Shown in pieces: positions 17,528 through 26,031 of a stretch of 64,000 nt of DNA (the stretch's first letter is position 1; each line of letters starts with the position of its first letter). The stretch is from NCBI RefSeq assembly GCF_001742285.1, contig NZ_MIEK01000045.1:62001-126000 (forward strand), read 5' to 3'. The DNA comes from Enterococcus rivorum (GTDB lineage Bacteria; Bacillota; Bacilli; Lactobacillales; Enterococcaceae). Below the pieces are notes generated by a model that saw only the letters and a program-made list of their open reading frames with translations, did no database searches and had not been told where the DNA came from. A program made the position numbers and the translations under genes.

Positions 17528-18142
17528 ATGAGTAATAGAGAAGAGGAATTGGCAGATTTAAAGCGGCCTAGGAACTGGATACTGAGAGAAGAAATGTCGT
17601 TAATTCAAGCTAAAAAATATAAGGATAGTATGAGAGCAGAGGAGAATGTTAATATAGTAAAAAAAGTGATAGAAAATTGGATAGAGAAAGGACAAATAGC
17701 GGAACTACAAATAATTAATAAATTTCCGATATTAGTTTCTAATATGAATAAAGAGGAAGTAAAAAAAGAGATAATGAAAAAATGTGGTAAAAGAGATAAA
17801 TATCACTATCTCTGGGTATCTTTCCGGGATGATGGAATGATAGTGACTGTTGGTAGAACATCATTTCTAGAAAAAGCCGGATACGGCGATTTATTTGAAA
17901 AATTCGACTTTTTTGGGGTTGGAACTCAAAGATTATTGTTAAAATCTTTAATTAGCTCAAAAGAGAAGCTAAAGGAGCTAGAACAATTAAATGTTGATAT
18001 GAATAAATTTACTAGTTATGCTTTAATATTACCCGTCAAATCAAATGATAGAAAAGTTGTAAATACTTTAGAAAAAAAATTAGGGGAATATCTAATTAGT
18101 AAGAAGAATCCTATTTTTAATTACTATTCACATAACTGGTAA
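17528..18142 (+). CDS. Hypothetical protein, possible GIY-YIG-like nuclease
   Basis: 204 residues, ATG after TGGAGGGATTAG. The middle segment YHYLWVSF...IVTVGRTS and the end EKKLGEYLISKK-PIFNYYSHN resemble the strand pair and the closing E...P-x-F-N segment of GIY-YIG nucleases, but the first GIY motif is not clear. The gene forms a one-gene unit between att-like repeats B and C. The fold assignment is tentative. Confidence 0.55.
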   Translation: MSNREEELADLKRPRNWILREEMSLIQAKKYKDSMRAEENVNIVKKVIENWIEKGQIAELQIINKFPILVSNMNKEEVKKEIMKKCGKRDKYHYLWVSFRDDGMIVTVGRTSFLEKAGYGDLFEKFDFFGVGTQRLLLKSLISSKEKLKELEQLNVDMNKFTSYALILPVKSNDRKVVNTLEKKLGEYLISKKNPIFNYYSHNW

Positions 18143-18215
18143 TATCTTTAATTATTCGTATAGCTCATTGGCATAAGGTCACAATAATTAAAAAACTAAA
18201 GTAAATATTTAGAGA

Positions 18216-18285
18216 AATGTCATTCACTTCGGATACGCAGAACATCCTTATAAATGAAACTAGGATTGTATTGAGAGGTTTGGTA
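18216..18285. repeat. SCC att-like repeat unit C (shorter)
   Basis: TCATTCACTTCGGATACGC, AGAACATCCTTATAAATGA and a decayed right part (GGATTGTATTGAGAGG) match units A and B. The third core is missing. In the remaining gap (18143-18473) no gene is seen. Confidence 0.65.
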
Positions 18286-18473
18286 GGTATAAAGATTAGC
18301 TACTTTTTTTAAGTGAATAGAAACCTAAACATTTATGAAATTAATGAGGTTCACCTATCAATGAAATTTAATTTTATATTATAAAGTGAAATATTTTATT
18401 TAGCCATCTATAATAATGTCTGTTTTTCTAAATTGAGTATGTCCAAAATTTTTAAATCGAAGGAGGAAACAAT

Positions 18474-18650
18474 GTGAAAAAATATTTTCCTAGTTACACA
18501 CCAGTTTTTAAAGAAACAACCGGATGATTAAAAGGACTACAAAAATTGGGAGAAAGAAAAGCAGGTCAATTAACGGATGAAGGTAGATTCTTGTTTCTTT
18601 TAGTTGGGAATATAAAATTAAGGTTAAGTAACATCAGTATATTTTTTTGA
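18474..18650 (+). pseudogene. Remnant of a small gene with in-frame stop
   Basis: A strong ribosome site (AAGGAGG) precedes GTG at 18474. The frame stops at TGA (18525-18527) and then continues open for another 40 codons (LKGLQKLGERKAGQLTDEGR...) to 18650. The second half has coding character and no start of its own. The original family is not recognised. It lies directly upstream of a GNAT gene. Confidence 0.5.
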
Positions 18651-18672
18651 AGATTGGGGTAGGGGAATAGGT

Positions 18673-19119
18673 ATGTTTGAATATAAAAAGTATAAGAGTA
18701 TAGATTCAAAAGTCTATAAAGATTCTTTAGTGTTGCGAAATGATCTTCTTCGGGTGCCGATTCAAAAATCCATTTATGATGAAAATCTAGACTTAGAAAA
18801 AGGAAATGATTTTTATGGAGTCTTTAAAGATGGGAATCTAATTGGAACACTTAGTTTTTTTGAGAGAGAACCTTTTGTTGCACAGTTGACAGCATTTGCA
18901 ATAAGTAAGGAGTTTCAAAGATTAGGTCTTGGCAAAAAATTAGTAGTGTTTCTTTTAACAGATTTAAAAAGCCGAGGTTATCACAAAATTAGTGTGAATG
19001 CTCGGACGAGTGCAAAAGAATTTTATCAAAAATGTGGTTTTGCTTTTATTGAAGGACCGATATTGAATTCAGAATTAGGTGTTGAAGATTATAGAATGGA
19101 ATATTTAATTGAGAAATAA
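18673..19119 (+). CDS. GNAT family N-acetyltransferase
   Basis: 148 residues. The acetyl-CoA-binding motif appears as QRLGLGKKLV (about residues 79-88), followed by the ending A-x-x-FYQKCGF typical of GNAT enzymes. The substrate is unknown. RBS GGGGTAGGGG. It is unlike the other two GNAT copies in the window (21436 and 35847). It lies between att-like units C and D. Confidence 0.8.
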   Translation: MFEYKKYKSIDSKVYKDSLVLRNDLLRVPIQKSIYDENLDLEKGNDFYGVFKDGNLIGTLSFFEREPFVAQLTAFAISKEFQRLGLGKKLVVFLLTDLKSRGYHKISVNARTSAKEFYQKCGFAFIEGPILNSELGVEDYRMEYLIEK

Positions 19120-19142
19120 TTCAGAGGTAAAAGGAGGAAAAA

Positions 19143-19286
19143 GTGAAAAAGAAAATTCTAATTTTTTTTATATTGCTATTTTTATTAGCGGTTGTTTCAA
19201 GTAACAATAACACTGAAAGTTCATCTGTGGAAACAGTTCAAACAGATGTAAGTATTATACTTTCGATACGGAGAACATCCTCATAA
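19143..19286 (+). pseudogene. 5' fragment of a secreted-protein gene ending inside an att-like repeat
   Basis: GTG after AAAAGGAGG starts a clear signal-peptide-like sequence (VKKKILIFFILLFLLAVVSS) and an Asn/Thr/Ser-rich start of a mature region. The frame then runs straight into att-like repeat D and stops there after 47 codons. The rest of the gene is missing. It looks like a gene cut by an integration or recombination event at the repeat. Confidence 0.6.
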
Positions 19287-19340
19287 GTGAAAATTGAATT
19301 GTGTTGAGAGATAAAGTAGACCGCATCATAAGTAGGGATA
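19255..19340. repeat. SCC att-like repeat unit D
   Basis: ACTTTCGATACGG-AGAA-CATCCTCATAAGTGA is followed by the same GAATTGTGTTGAGAGAT spacer as in A and B, then TAGACCGCATCATAAGTAGGG. The left half of the first core is worn away where the truncated secreted-protein gene joins. Confidence 0.7.
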
Positions 19341-19458
19341 TTTTTTCAAGCCTTATAATGAAAGGAGTTAAACGAAATAATGCTCTGTAAAGAGAAGTAA
19401 ACTTTTGTTAAAATGAAAGTATTATGTGTTTTTTAATGATATTAGATGGGAGAGAAAA

Positions 19459-21012
19459 ATGAAGAAAAAAAGTTTGTTTGTAGGTATAGCTCTTTTTTTA
19501 AGTATTTTTGTTAGTGGCTGTGCGAATAAGGAAGAAGTAGAACAGTCTGAAAATAAAGAAAAAATGATAAAAAAAGCGGAAAAATCAATAGCTGAGCGTC
19601 CAATTATTTATATGTCCAACAATTTTATGGGGTTAATGGATACTAAGGGAACTATTTTAATGGATGGAGAAAAAGAACGGATAAAAGAAATTGATGCATT
19701 TTCTAATAGTACATTGTTGGAATATACTACAACTATGCATGATGTGTTTTATTTTAACACAGATAGTTATCAAATTTTCCCTGAAAACCCAGAACTTAGA
19801 ATTCACAATCGGTCGTTTGAAAATAGTAAATATGGTAGATATAAAGATGACAATCTGAATAAATTTGGGCTTATTTTGAATGATGGAACACTTGTAAAAG
19901 AAGCTAAAGATATGCCAGATGGTATATCAGAATTTATTTTTAGAAATGATAGTTTCGCTCATGTTTATTTCAAAGGTAATACCGAGGGGTTAATGAATAA
20001 TGAAGGCAAGATGCTATTAAAAGATATTGAAAATTTTGATTATCTGGAAGAAGAGGGAATCAATACATCATTAGCTGTTGTTAAAATCGATGGAAATTAT
20101 GGAGTTGTTCATGATAAAAAAGGATTAATTTTTTCCCCAGAAGAAGCAAAGAAAATGGAAATAACAGAGATTTTTCCTTATGAACAACGTTCAGCAGCCA
20201 TTTATAAAACAGAAGAAGGTGAGTATGGTTTAATTGATCAACAGGGGAAAGTAGTTTACGAGGCTGAAGAACCTTTGTTGTTTCAATATATTTCATCTTT
20301 TTCTGAGAAAGGGTTTGCTTTAGCTCAATCATATGGTGATGACCTTGTCATTAATGAAGCTGGTGAAGTTGTGACCGTAGTTTCTGAGGAAGTAGAAGCT
20401 GGTGTTTCTGTTTTTCACGGATTTTTGAAAGATGATACTATTTTGGTTAGAATTGGAAAACTGCACGATGAAAAATATGGTTTAATGAATGAAAAATTCG
20501 AAGTGGTCAAAGAGTTCCCAGATAGTTATGAAAGAACTCCTTTTTATCTTGGAAATGGGTTGTTTTCTATTCAAAGACTGGGTGAAGATGCTTTTCCAGC
20601 CATTATAAATAGTTCTGGAAAGAAGCTTTTTTCTGAAAAAGAGAGTCAAACAAAAGAGATTTATGATTTTAGTAAATTTACAGATTCTGGATGATCTATT
20701 TTTAGTACAAAGAATTATGATCAAGGTTTAATAAATCAAAAAGGGAAGATTCTTATTGAAGCAAATAATGGCTCAGAAATTGAGATAAAGAAAATGCAAA
20801 ATGTCTATCAAGTATCTAAAAGTTTTCCAGGGAAAATGTCAACAAAGTATTACTATGACAAGGATGGAGAGCTATTTTGCCGATTAAAAGAAAGCGAAAA
20901 GATATTTTTATCCAAAGAGCTAATTATGATTGTAAAACCAAATGGAAAGACTAGTGTCTATGATGAAAATGGCTATTTAATCAAAATAATCGAGGTAAAA
21001 ACAGACAAATGA
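19459..21012 (+). pseudogene. WG-repeat lipoprotein split by an in-frame TGA
   Basis: The ATG at 19459 (GGGAGAG upstream) starts a signal peptide with lipobox VSGC. The body has repeated G-L-(M/I)-(D/N)-x2-G units (GLMDTKG, GLMNNEG, GLIDQQG, GLMNEKF), as in WG/beta-propeller-like repeat proteins. The frame stops at TGA 20692-20694 and continues in the same frame to 21012 with another repeat (GLINQKG). The undamaged length would be about 517 residues. A single base change, or a sequencing error, explains the stop. It sits between att-like units D and E. Confidence 0.75.
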
Positions 21013-21166
21013 TGTGAAATTCAAAAAGTTTTGACTGCATTTACAATGGGGAAAGGATAATCTTTGTATTGTAATTTTTAATTTAATTGATTTTAGTTTT
21101 ATAAATCCAATTTGTCATATAAAAAGCGAATTGTATAAAGAGGTAAGGAAGAACATATTATAAATC

Positions 21167-21310
21167 AAATATCATTCACTTGCGATACGAGGAACATCGA
21201 CATGAATGACAAGCGAATTTTACTGAGAGATAAGATAGACCATATCTTAAGTAAAATATCATTAGAATGCGATACGCAGAACCGTATCATAAATAATGAT
21301 ATTTTTGGGA
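21167..21310. repeat. SCC att-like repeat unit E
   Basis: The three-part plan again: ATCATTCACTTGCGATACG with a decayed partner, a middle AGATAAGATAGACCATATCTTAAG hairpin region, and ATCATTAGAATGCGATACGC-AGAA-CCGTATCATAAATAATGAT. The last core is a complete inverted pair. Homology with the DNA upstream of the second GNAT-WXG100 block begins at this core. Confidence 0.78.
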
Positions 21311-21435
21311 AGGGAAGGTTGATTTAGAGGGCTTTTTAAGTGTGAAATGCAGGGTTTGTGATAAGGGTGTCATTGGTTAGTGGGAAATAGTTACTGAGTT
21401 TGTCACAGATTGTTTTATATTTAGGAGGAAATAAA

Positions 21436-21990
21436 ATGAATTTGTACACAGAAAGATTATTATTAAGACCATTTAAAAATACGGATGCAGCATCACTATT
21501 TGATTATGCGTCGGATAAGCGAGTAGGACCTATTGCAGGATGGCCAGCACATACGAGTGTTGAGAATAGCCAAGAAATTATTAAGACTGTTCTTTCTGAT
21601 TCTTTAACATTTGCGGTATGTTTTAAAGAAGCCCCTGAAGTAGTGATTGGTAGCATTGGAATTATACTACACACGCAAGAAAAACTTTTTTTATTTATGG
21701 GGAAAAAAGATGCAGAAGTTGGGTACTGGTTAGGCGTTCCATTCTGGGGACAAGGTATCATTCCAGAAGCATTTACAGAAATAATGAGATACGCATTTGA
21801 AGAGTTGAAGGTTGAAGCAATTTGGTGTGGTTATTTCGATGAAAATGAACAATCTAAAAAAGTTCAAGAAAAGGCTGGATTACGATATGTACGAACAGAA
21901 ATGGATATTGAGGTTCCATTGTTGAACTTGAAGAGAACAGAACATTTCTCTAGAATAACTAAAGAAGAATGGGAGAATATTTCTCTTTAG
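21436..21990 (+). CDS. GNAT acetyltransferase, RimJ/RimL type, copy 1
   Basis: 184 residues from the ATG at 21436 (TAGGAGGAA upstream). It begins TERLLLRPF, as RimJ/RimL-like enzymes do, and has the motif VGYWLGVPFWGQGI for acetyl-CoA binding. It differs by one residue (Leu3/Phe) from copy 2 at 35847, and the DNA is almost identical. It is always followed by an EsxA-like gene here, so its substrate may be a type VII substrate, but this is inference. The other possibility is N-terminal protein or small-molecule acetylation. Confidence 0.85.
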   Translation: MNLYTERLLLRPFKNTDAASLFDYASDKRVGPIAGWPAHTSVENSQEIIKTVLSDSLTFAVCFKEAPEVVIGSIGIILHTQEKLFLFMGKKDAEVGYWLGVPFWGQGIIPEAFTEIMRYAFEELKVEAIWCGYFDENEQSKKVQEKAGLRYVRTEMDIEVPLLNLKRTEHFSRITKEEWENISL

Positions 21991-22010
21991 TTATTTTTTT
22001 TAGCATTCTA

Positions 22011-22039
22011 TTGCTCCTCTTTGTAATCATTGTTATAAT
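22011..22039 (+). promoter_or_regulatory. Sigma-A promoter of WXG100 gene, copy 1
   Basis: TTGCTC and TATAAT are separated by exactly 17 bases, about 58 bases before the ATG. The same promoter is kept at 36422-36450. Confidence 0.75.
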
Positions 22040-22096
22040 TTAATTGACACAATATAAAAGTGTTACATAGTTACTAGATTCATTGGAGGAGAAAAA

Positions 22097-22390
22097 ATGG
22101 CACAAATCAAATTATCACCAGAAGAATTAGAAACATCAGCCACAAAATACACGCAAGGGTCAGAAGAAATTTTAACGGTATTATCAAACCTTGAAAGAGA
22201 ACAGGAGGCTATCCGCTCTAACTGGGAAGGTAGCGGCTTTGAAAGCTTTGACAATCAATTTGTGGAATTACAACCTAAGATTCGTGAGTTTGGCGAGTTG
22301 TTAGAACAAATCAATCAACAGCTACGTTCAGTAGCTCAAATTATGCGTGATACAGATAACGATATTTCACAAGCGATTAATAATCGTTAA
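22097..22390 (+). CDS. EsxA-like WXG100 protein, copy 1
   Basis: 97 residues, the usual WXG100 size, with the central motif NWEG-SGF (W-x-G) between two amphipathic helices. WXG100 proteins are small dimers secreted by, and needed for, type VII secretion. The ribosome site is TTGGAGGAG. It differs from copy 2 by one residue (Glu/Asp before AIRSNW), but many codons differ silently. It has its own promoter and a weak terminator, so it may serve the distant secretion machine as well as the LXG genes that follow. Confidence 0.92.
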   Translation: MAQIKLSPEELETSATKYTQGSEEILTVLSNLEREQEAIRSNWEGSGFESFDNQFVELQPKIREFGELLEQINQQLRSVAQIMRDTDNDISQAINNR

Positions 22391-22408
22391 TGTTTAGTTG
22401 AAAGTGTA

Positions 22409-22440
22409 GGCGGAGAATAAGAAACTTTCTTCGTCTTTTT
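22409..22440 (+). terminator. Weak terminator after WXG100 copy 1
   Basis: GGCGGAG can pair with CTTCGTC through wobbles and is followed by TTTTTT. Copy 2 has a better stem in the same place. Read-through into the LXG operon seems likely. Confidence 0.45.
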
Positions 22441-22602
22441 TCACTTATATATGCAGAATAGGTATCAATATGATGGGGGAAATACATAGAGAATCAAGTG
22501 AATAGCGTTAAGAGCTAATATGTTTATTTGAGAAACTAATTTATTGAGCTTTTTTCGTTTCAATGAACAACAAAAAGGGATGACAAGGAGTGAAAATACT
22601 GT

Positions 22603-22854
22603 ATGGGAAATATTGCTTCAGATATAGGAACTGCTACTGCAGCAGTTGGCGGCCTTCAATCTGTTTCAGTGAATAAAGGGCAACAAGTAACGTTAGGAAC
22701 AAGTACTGTCGCAAGTATGAAAGCAGGGGCTGAATTAAGTAATCAATTATTATCTAACCTGTCTGATTTAGTTGAATGCGTAAAAGAACAAAGTCAAAGT
22801 TTTCCTAAAATTGCTGAAATGATTGCGATTGAAGATAGTAAAATCAATTTCTAA
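22603..22854 (+). CDS. LXG-partner small helical protein, SACOL2603/TIGR04197 (DUF3130, LapA-like)
   Basis: 83 residues, small and helical, with a central run of small residues (GTATAAVGGLQSVSVNKGQQ) and no WXG. It matches the SACOL2603-type family of type VII effectors that precede LXG toxins. In streptococci such proteins (LapA) bind the LXG domain and are needed for export. ATG after AAGGAGTG. The next gene encodes the second partner. The family is recalled, not searched. Confidence 0.75.
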   Translation: MGNIASDIGTATAAVGGLQSVSVNKGQQVTLGTSTVASMKAGAELSNQLLSNLSDLVECVKEQSQSFPKIAEMIAIEDSKINF

Positions 22855-22865
22855 GGAGTATAGTA

Positions 22866-23228
22866 ATGGCTAAGAATAGTAATGATTTGGAAAGGGCTAA
22901 ATATGACCGCTTAATACTGGAAAAAGAGACGGTGGCAGATGACTTAAAAGATGAAGGTCGAAAAATGCAAGGAAGCTTATCTGATTTGAGAGAAGACCTG
23001 CAAAGAGGATACAGGGAATTAAGCATGTTACATGAAGAGGATATCTATGAAGGAGATCGTGAAAGTCTTCGGCTACAAAGAGAAAATGAAGCGCAAGAGC
23101 AACTGTTTCGGCATCGTTTAGAAGAAATGGACGAACAAATCTCAGAAGAATATCAGTCAGAAGTCAGAAAAATAGAGAATGAAAAAGAAGAATTATACCG
23201 AAAAAGGGGTGATATTCCTTGGGATTAA
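22866..23228 (+). CDS. LXG-partner coiled-coil protein (DUF3958/LapB-like)
   Basis: 120 residues, almost wholly charged coiled coil (Glu/Lys/Arg-rich) with no cysteine. It occupies the LapB position between the small helical partner and the LXG toxin and overlaps the toxin start by 10 bases. LapB-type proteins bind LXG domains as targeting factors. ATG after TAAGGAGTATAGTA. Confidence 0.7.
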   Translation: MAKNSNDLERAKYDRLILEKETVADDLKDEGRKMQGSLSDLREDLQRGYRELSMLHEEDIYEGDRESLRLQRENEAQEQLFRHRLEEMDEQISEEYQSEVRKIENEKEELYRKRGDIPWD

Positions 23229-24730
23229 TCTATTCGAGTTCCGATTCCAGTAGCCTAATCAATGGGCTAAAAGCAAATCTGAACAGCGGGAAAGAGGTAA
23301 CGGAACAATTAAAGTCAGGCAGTCAAAAAGTGATTTCCGCTGTCAATGGAAAAACGTTATCAGGAGCAGCTTATACGGCTGGAAAAGGATTATTTAGTGA
23401 ATTAATTCTTCCTACTATTAGTAAGGTAACTACAGCAATCGATAATGTAGAGCAAGAATTACAGCAATATACAGCTGCTAACGGTAAGATAGCTGGCGAA
23501 GGAAATTTAGATGAAGATAAATTGAATCAGCAAATAACAATCAAAAAATCAATGAAAGCTTCTGTGGAAGCATCAGCAGCAGTCGCAAGAGCGTTGTCAC
23601 GAATGAATCCAGTGGCTAACATTCTAGATTCCTTGTTAAACATTCAGAAAAATTTGAATCAGATGGCGGATAGCTTAGAAGAGGACATTCGAGAATTAGA
23701 GGATAAGCTAGAAAAGTTAAGAGAATTTTCGGCAGAGACAAGTGGTCTATTTACGAATAGCTTAAGTGATATGAAGTTAGCAATGCAAGGCATTCTTGTC
23801 TTGAATAACACAATCGTAAATAAAGATGGAACGTATCAATTACCAGTGGGTACAGATATTCATTGGTTTAAACAATTAAAAAAACAGAGTGAGCTTGATC
23901 GAATCATTGGTAAGGAGAGACCGCCGAATGTGGGGAATCGAGAATACAAACTAATTGATTTAGGATATGGTAAAATATGGTGTTGGGTTGAAAAAGGGAA
24001 AAATGTTGCGACAGCAGAAGATGTTAGAGTGACACTAGCTTATAATGAATGGCTAAGCCGAATGGTGGATAAATATGGATTGAGTTTCATTCAAGGTGAA
24101 CGTCCAAAAGGCATAGATGAATTATTCTATGAACAAAACGCTACCTTAATAAAGGAGTTAGCAACAGGGATTGATAGTGTAACCGGAAAGAAATTAAGCA
24201 CTGCCGAAAAACTTGGGAAAGCATCCTTATTAGCAAATGGAATGATTACAATCGGTGTAATGGTAAAGGGTGTTCTCAATGTAGGAAAAACACAAAATCC
24301 TAAGTCTGTTAAACCCAATAAGAAAGCCAGTGGGGCTAATGTTCCAAATCCAGATTTGGGGGTCGTTCAATCAAGAGTTAATGTAGCAAATGGAAGAACT
24401 AGATTTACTCCAACGAGACCCTCGACAGGAAAACCAGTATCGGCGGGATTCGAACATGTGCTAGATGGACATTTTAATCGACCTATTGCGAATAGTCGTT
24501 CTATTTTTTCTATAACAGCAGATAAATTGAAACAGGTATTGCAATCTCCAAATGTTGTTAAGTCAACAGTTATGGATATGTCTGGAGGACAATATAAAAG
24601 AATTGTTGATACAGGAGAGATAATTGGAAATACAGCATTAAAACACGGTGGTAATCCTACTAGCTGGATTGAAGTTATTACGGATAGAGCGGGAAATCTA
24701 ATTACTACTTATCCAGTTCCAAAACCTTAA
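23219..24730 (+). CDS. LXG-domain polymorphic toxin with nuclease-like C-terminal tip
   Basis: 503 residues from TTG (AAAAAGGGG upstream). Residues 1-200 are the helical LXG export domain and about 370-400 a Pro-rich link. The last 95 residues hold G-F-E-H-V-L-D-G-H-F-N-R, then S-I-F-S, and T-D-R-A-G-N-L-I-T-T-Y-P, a pattern seen in small ribonuclease tips of the BECR/EndoU-like folds of contact-dependent toxins. Exported by the type VIIb system, it would act in rival cells. The next gene is the likely immunity gene. The exact toxin family is not settled. Confidence 0.8.
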   Translation: MGLIYSSSDSSSLINGLKANLNSGKEVTEQLKSGSQKVISAVNGKTLSGAAYTAGKGLFSELILPTISKVTTAIDNVEQELQQYTAANGKIAGEGNLDEDKLNQQITIKKSMKASVEASAAVARALSRMNPVANILDSLLNIQKNLNQMADSLEEDIRELEDKLEKLREFSAETSGLFTNSLSDMKLAMQGILVLNNTIVNKDGTYQLPVGTDIHWFKQLKKQSELDRIIGKERPPNVGNREYKLIDLGYGKIWCWVEKGKNVATAEDVRVTLAYNEWLSRMVDKYGLSFIQGERPKGIDELFYEQNATLIKELATGIDSVTGKKLSTAEKLGKASLLANGMITIGVMVKGVLNVGKTQNPKSVKPNKKASGANVPNPDLGVVQSRVNVANGRTRFTPTRPSTGKPVSAGFEHVLDGHFNRPIANSRSIFSITADKLKQVLQSPNVVKSTVMDMSGGQYKRIVDTGEIIGNTALKHGGNPTSWIEVITDRAGNLITTYPVPKP

Positions 24731-24751
24731 AGGTATTATATGGAGGTAAAT

Positions 24752-25264
24752 ATGAGCGAAGAATTGATTAATGAAAAACTATTAAAAGATTATTACGAAA
24801 TTTTTAATGATTCCGAAAAATTGAAAGATTTTTCTAGTTATTATAGAGCGTTAGTACAAATTGTTAAAAGGTACCCTTTAGAATTTACAGATGAAGTTAG
24901 AGACGAATGGGGATTAAATGAACTTCTTAGTATTGAAGAAAAGAAGTATATAGTTGACAAGCCTGATATTTGTTTAAATATGGAAAAGAAACGTCTGGTA
25001 AGAAATTATGAAAATATTGATACGTTAGCTATGGCTATTAGAGATACTTTATGGGATATGGTTACTGTGTATTCAGGAAAAGACTGTCCGATAACTCCAA
25101 ATGATGAGTTGAGATATATTAAAATAGTTTATAAAGATAATTCTGATAAGATACTTTTAGAGTGTGCAGGATGTGGATGGACAGAAGATATTAATGGGAA
25201 CGAGTATACTGGACCTGTTGGGAAAGTATTTCCTGTTAAGAAAGATGAAATTGAAAATATATAA
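24752..25264 (+). CDS. Probable immunity protein for the nuclease-like LXG toxin
   Basis: 170 residues, cytosolic and acidic, from the ATG at 24752 with GGAGG 5 bases upstream. It starts 21 bases after the toxin stop, where immunity genes of polymorphic toxins sit. The C-terminal half has CAGCGW and a Gly-rich end. No family is recognised. The role is inferred from position and from the cytosolic site expected of a nuclease inhibitor. Confidence 0.65.
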   Translation: MSEELINEKLLKDYYEIFNDSEKLKDFSSYYRALVQIVKRYPLEFTDEVRDEWGLNELLSIEEKKYIVDKPDICLNMEKKRLVRNYENIDTLAMAIRDTLWDMVTVYSGKDCPITPNDELRYIKIVYKDNSDKILLECAGCGWTEDINGNEYTGPVGKVFPVKKDEIENI

Positions 25265-25279
25265 AATAATAAAAAGGCA

Positions 25280-25311
25280 CTTTACTATCTGATTGGCGTC
25301 GGATAGTAAAG
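25280..25311 (-). terminator. Inverted repeat, terminator-like on the minus strand
   Basis: CTTTACTATC / GATAGTAAAG is a perfect 10-bp stem. Read on the minus strand it is followed by a T-rich tract (GCCTTTTTATTATTTT). It may still stop the plus-strand transcript after the immunity gene. Confidence 0.5.
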
Positions 25312-25455
25312 CCTTGATGGTAAGGGTAATCTCACTAATCAAGTTGACAAAAGCTAGCTGTATTTATTGTACAAAAATTCAGAGGACATTTCTAGTCTTT
25401 TCGAATGTTTCTTAAATGTACAATCATTTCAGCTAGAAAATGTAAAAGTTATTGA

Positions 25456-25496
25456 AACGGTATTAGTGAGGGAATAATCACTGATACCGTTTTTTC
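25456..25496 (+). terminator. Rho-independent terminator
   Basis: AACGGTATTAGTGA / TCACTGATACCGTT, a 14-bp stem with one wobble, is followed by six Ts. No gene ends directly before it, so it may mark the old end of a lost gene. Confidence 0.8.
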
Positions 25497-25530
25497 GTAT
25501 ATCAAAATAAATTTCAAAGGATAATGAACA

Positions 25531-25855
25531 ATGATTTTAACAGAAAAGAACCAGCCAATTAAGGAAATTACACATCAAGACATTTACAATCTATATGACT
25601 TGTGGGAGCGACTTCAATCATGGCAAGAAATAGGTATATACGTATTTCTCTGATAAAACAACGCCCGTCAATAAACAACAGATTGTTCGGAAATACTATG
25701 CCTGTTCGAAGGTTTTTAGCTTGTTTTATCATGATTTTCATCAGTCTATGAGTAAAATAGAAGAATTATTAGAAGAATTGCGTAATCGTAAGAAGGTTTT
25801 ATGGAATAAAAATGCTATTTTACTAGATTCTGAGGGTGAAGTAAAAAAGGTTTGA
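25531..25855 (+). pseudogene. Frameshifted small gene
   Basis: ATG at 25531 (AAAGGATAATG upstream) opens 40 codons (MILTEKNQPIKEITHQDIYN...) that end at TGA 25651-25653. An overlapping frame continues with coding character (VNKQQIVRKYYACSKVF..., SKIEELLEELRNRKK) to TGA at 25855. It is best read as one helical protein of about 105 residues broken by a frameshift. The family is not recognised. Confidence 0.45.
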
Positions 25856-25884
25856 AAGAACAAATTTAAATACTAAAGCCAACG

Positions 25885-25976
25885 GTAGGCATGTTACGCT
25901 AAAAAAGCTCGAGGAACTGACTAAGGTGTTAGCTATTTTGTGAGTTTCTCGGGCACTGACAAACATACATGCCTAC
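25885..25976. other. Unexplained structured element of about 92 bases
   Basis: The outer arms GTAGGCATGT and ACATGCCTAC pair perfectly (10 bp), and the inner arms CGAGGAACT and AGTTTCTCG pair over 9 bp with one wobble. It lies between a broken gene and the orphan LXG module. It is not a tRNA, and no T-run follows. It may be a mobile-element end or a small structured RNA. Confidence 0.5.
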
Positions 25977-26031
25977 TAATAAAAGTCAATGGCGATGAAA
26001 TCGACGAAGTGAACCATTTACTTATATTAGA

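Noticed and set aside
20692-20694. TGA read as selenocysteine or tryptophan
   Set aside because: No SECIS-like structure is evident and no alternative code is used by neighbours. A nonsense mutation is simpler.
25885-25976. Integron attC site
   Set aside because: The arms do not show the RYYYAAC / GTTRRRY ends and no tyrosine integrase is present.
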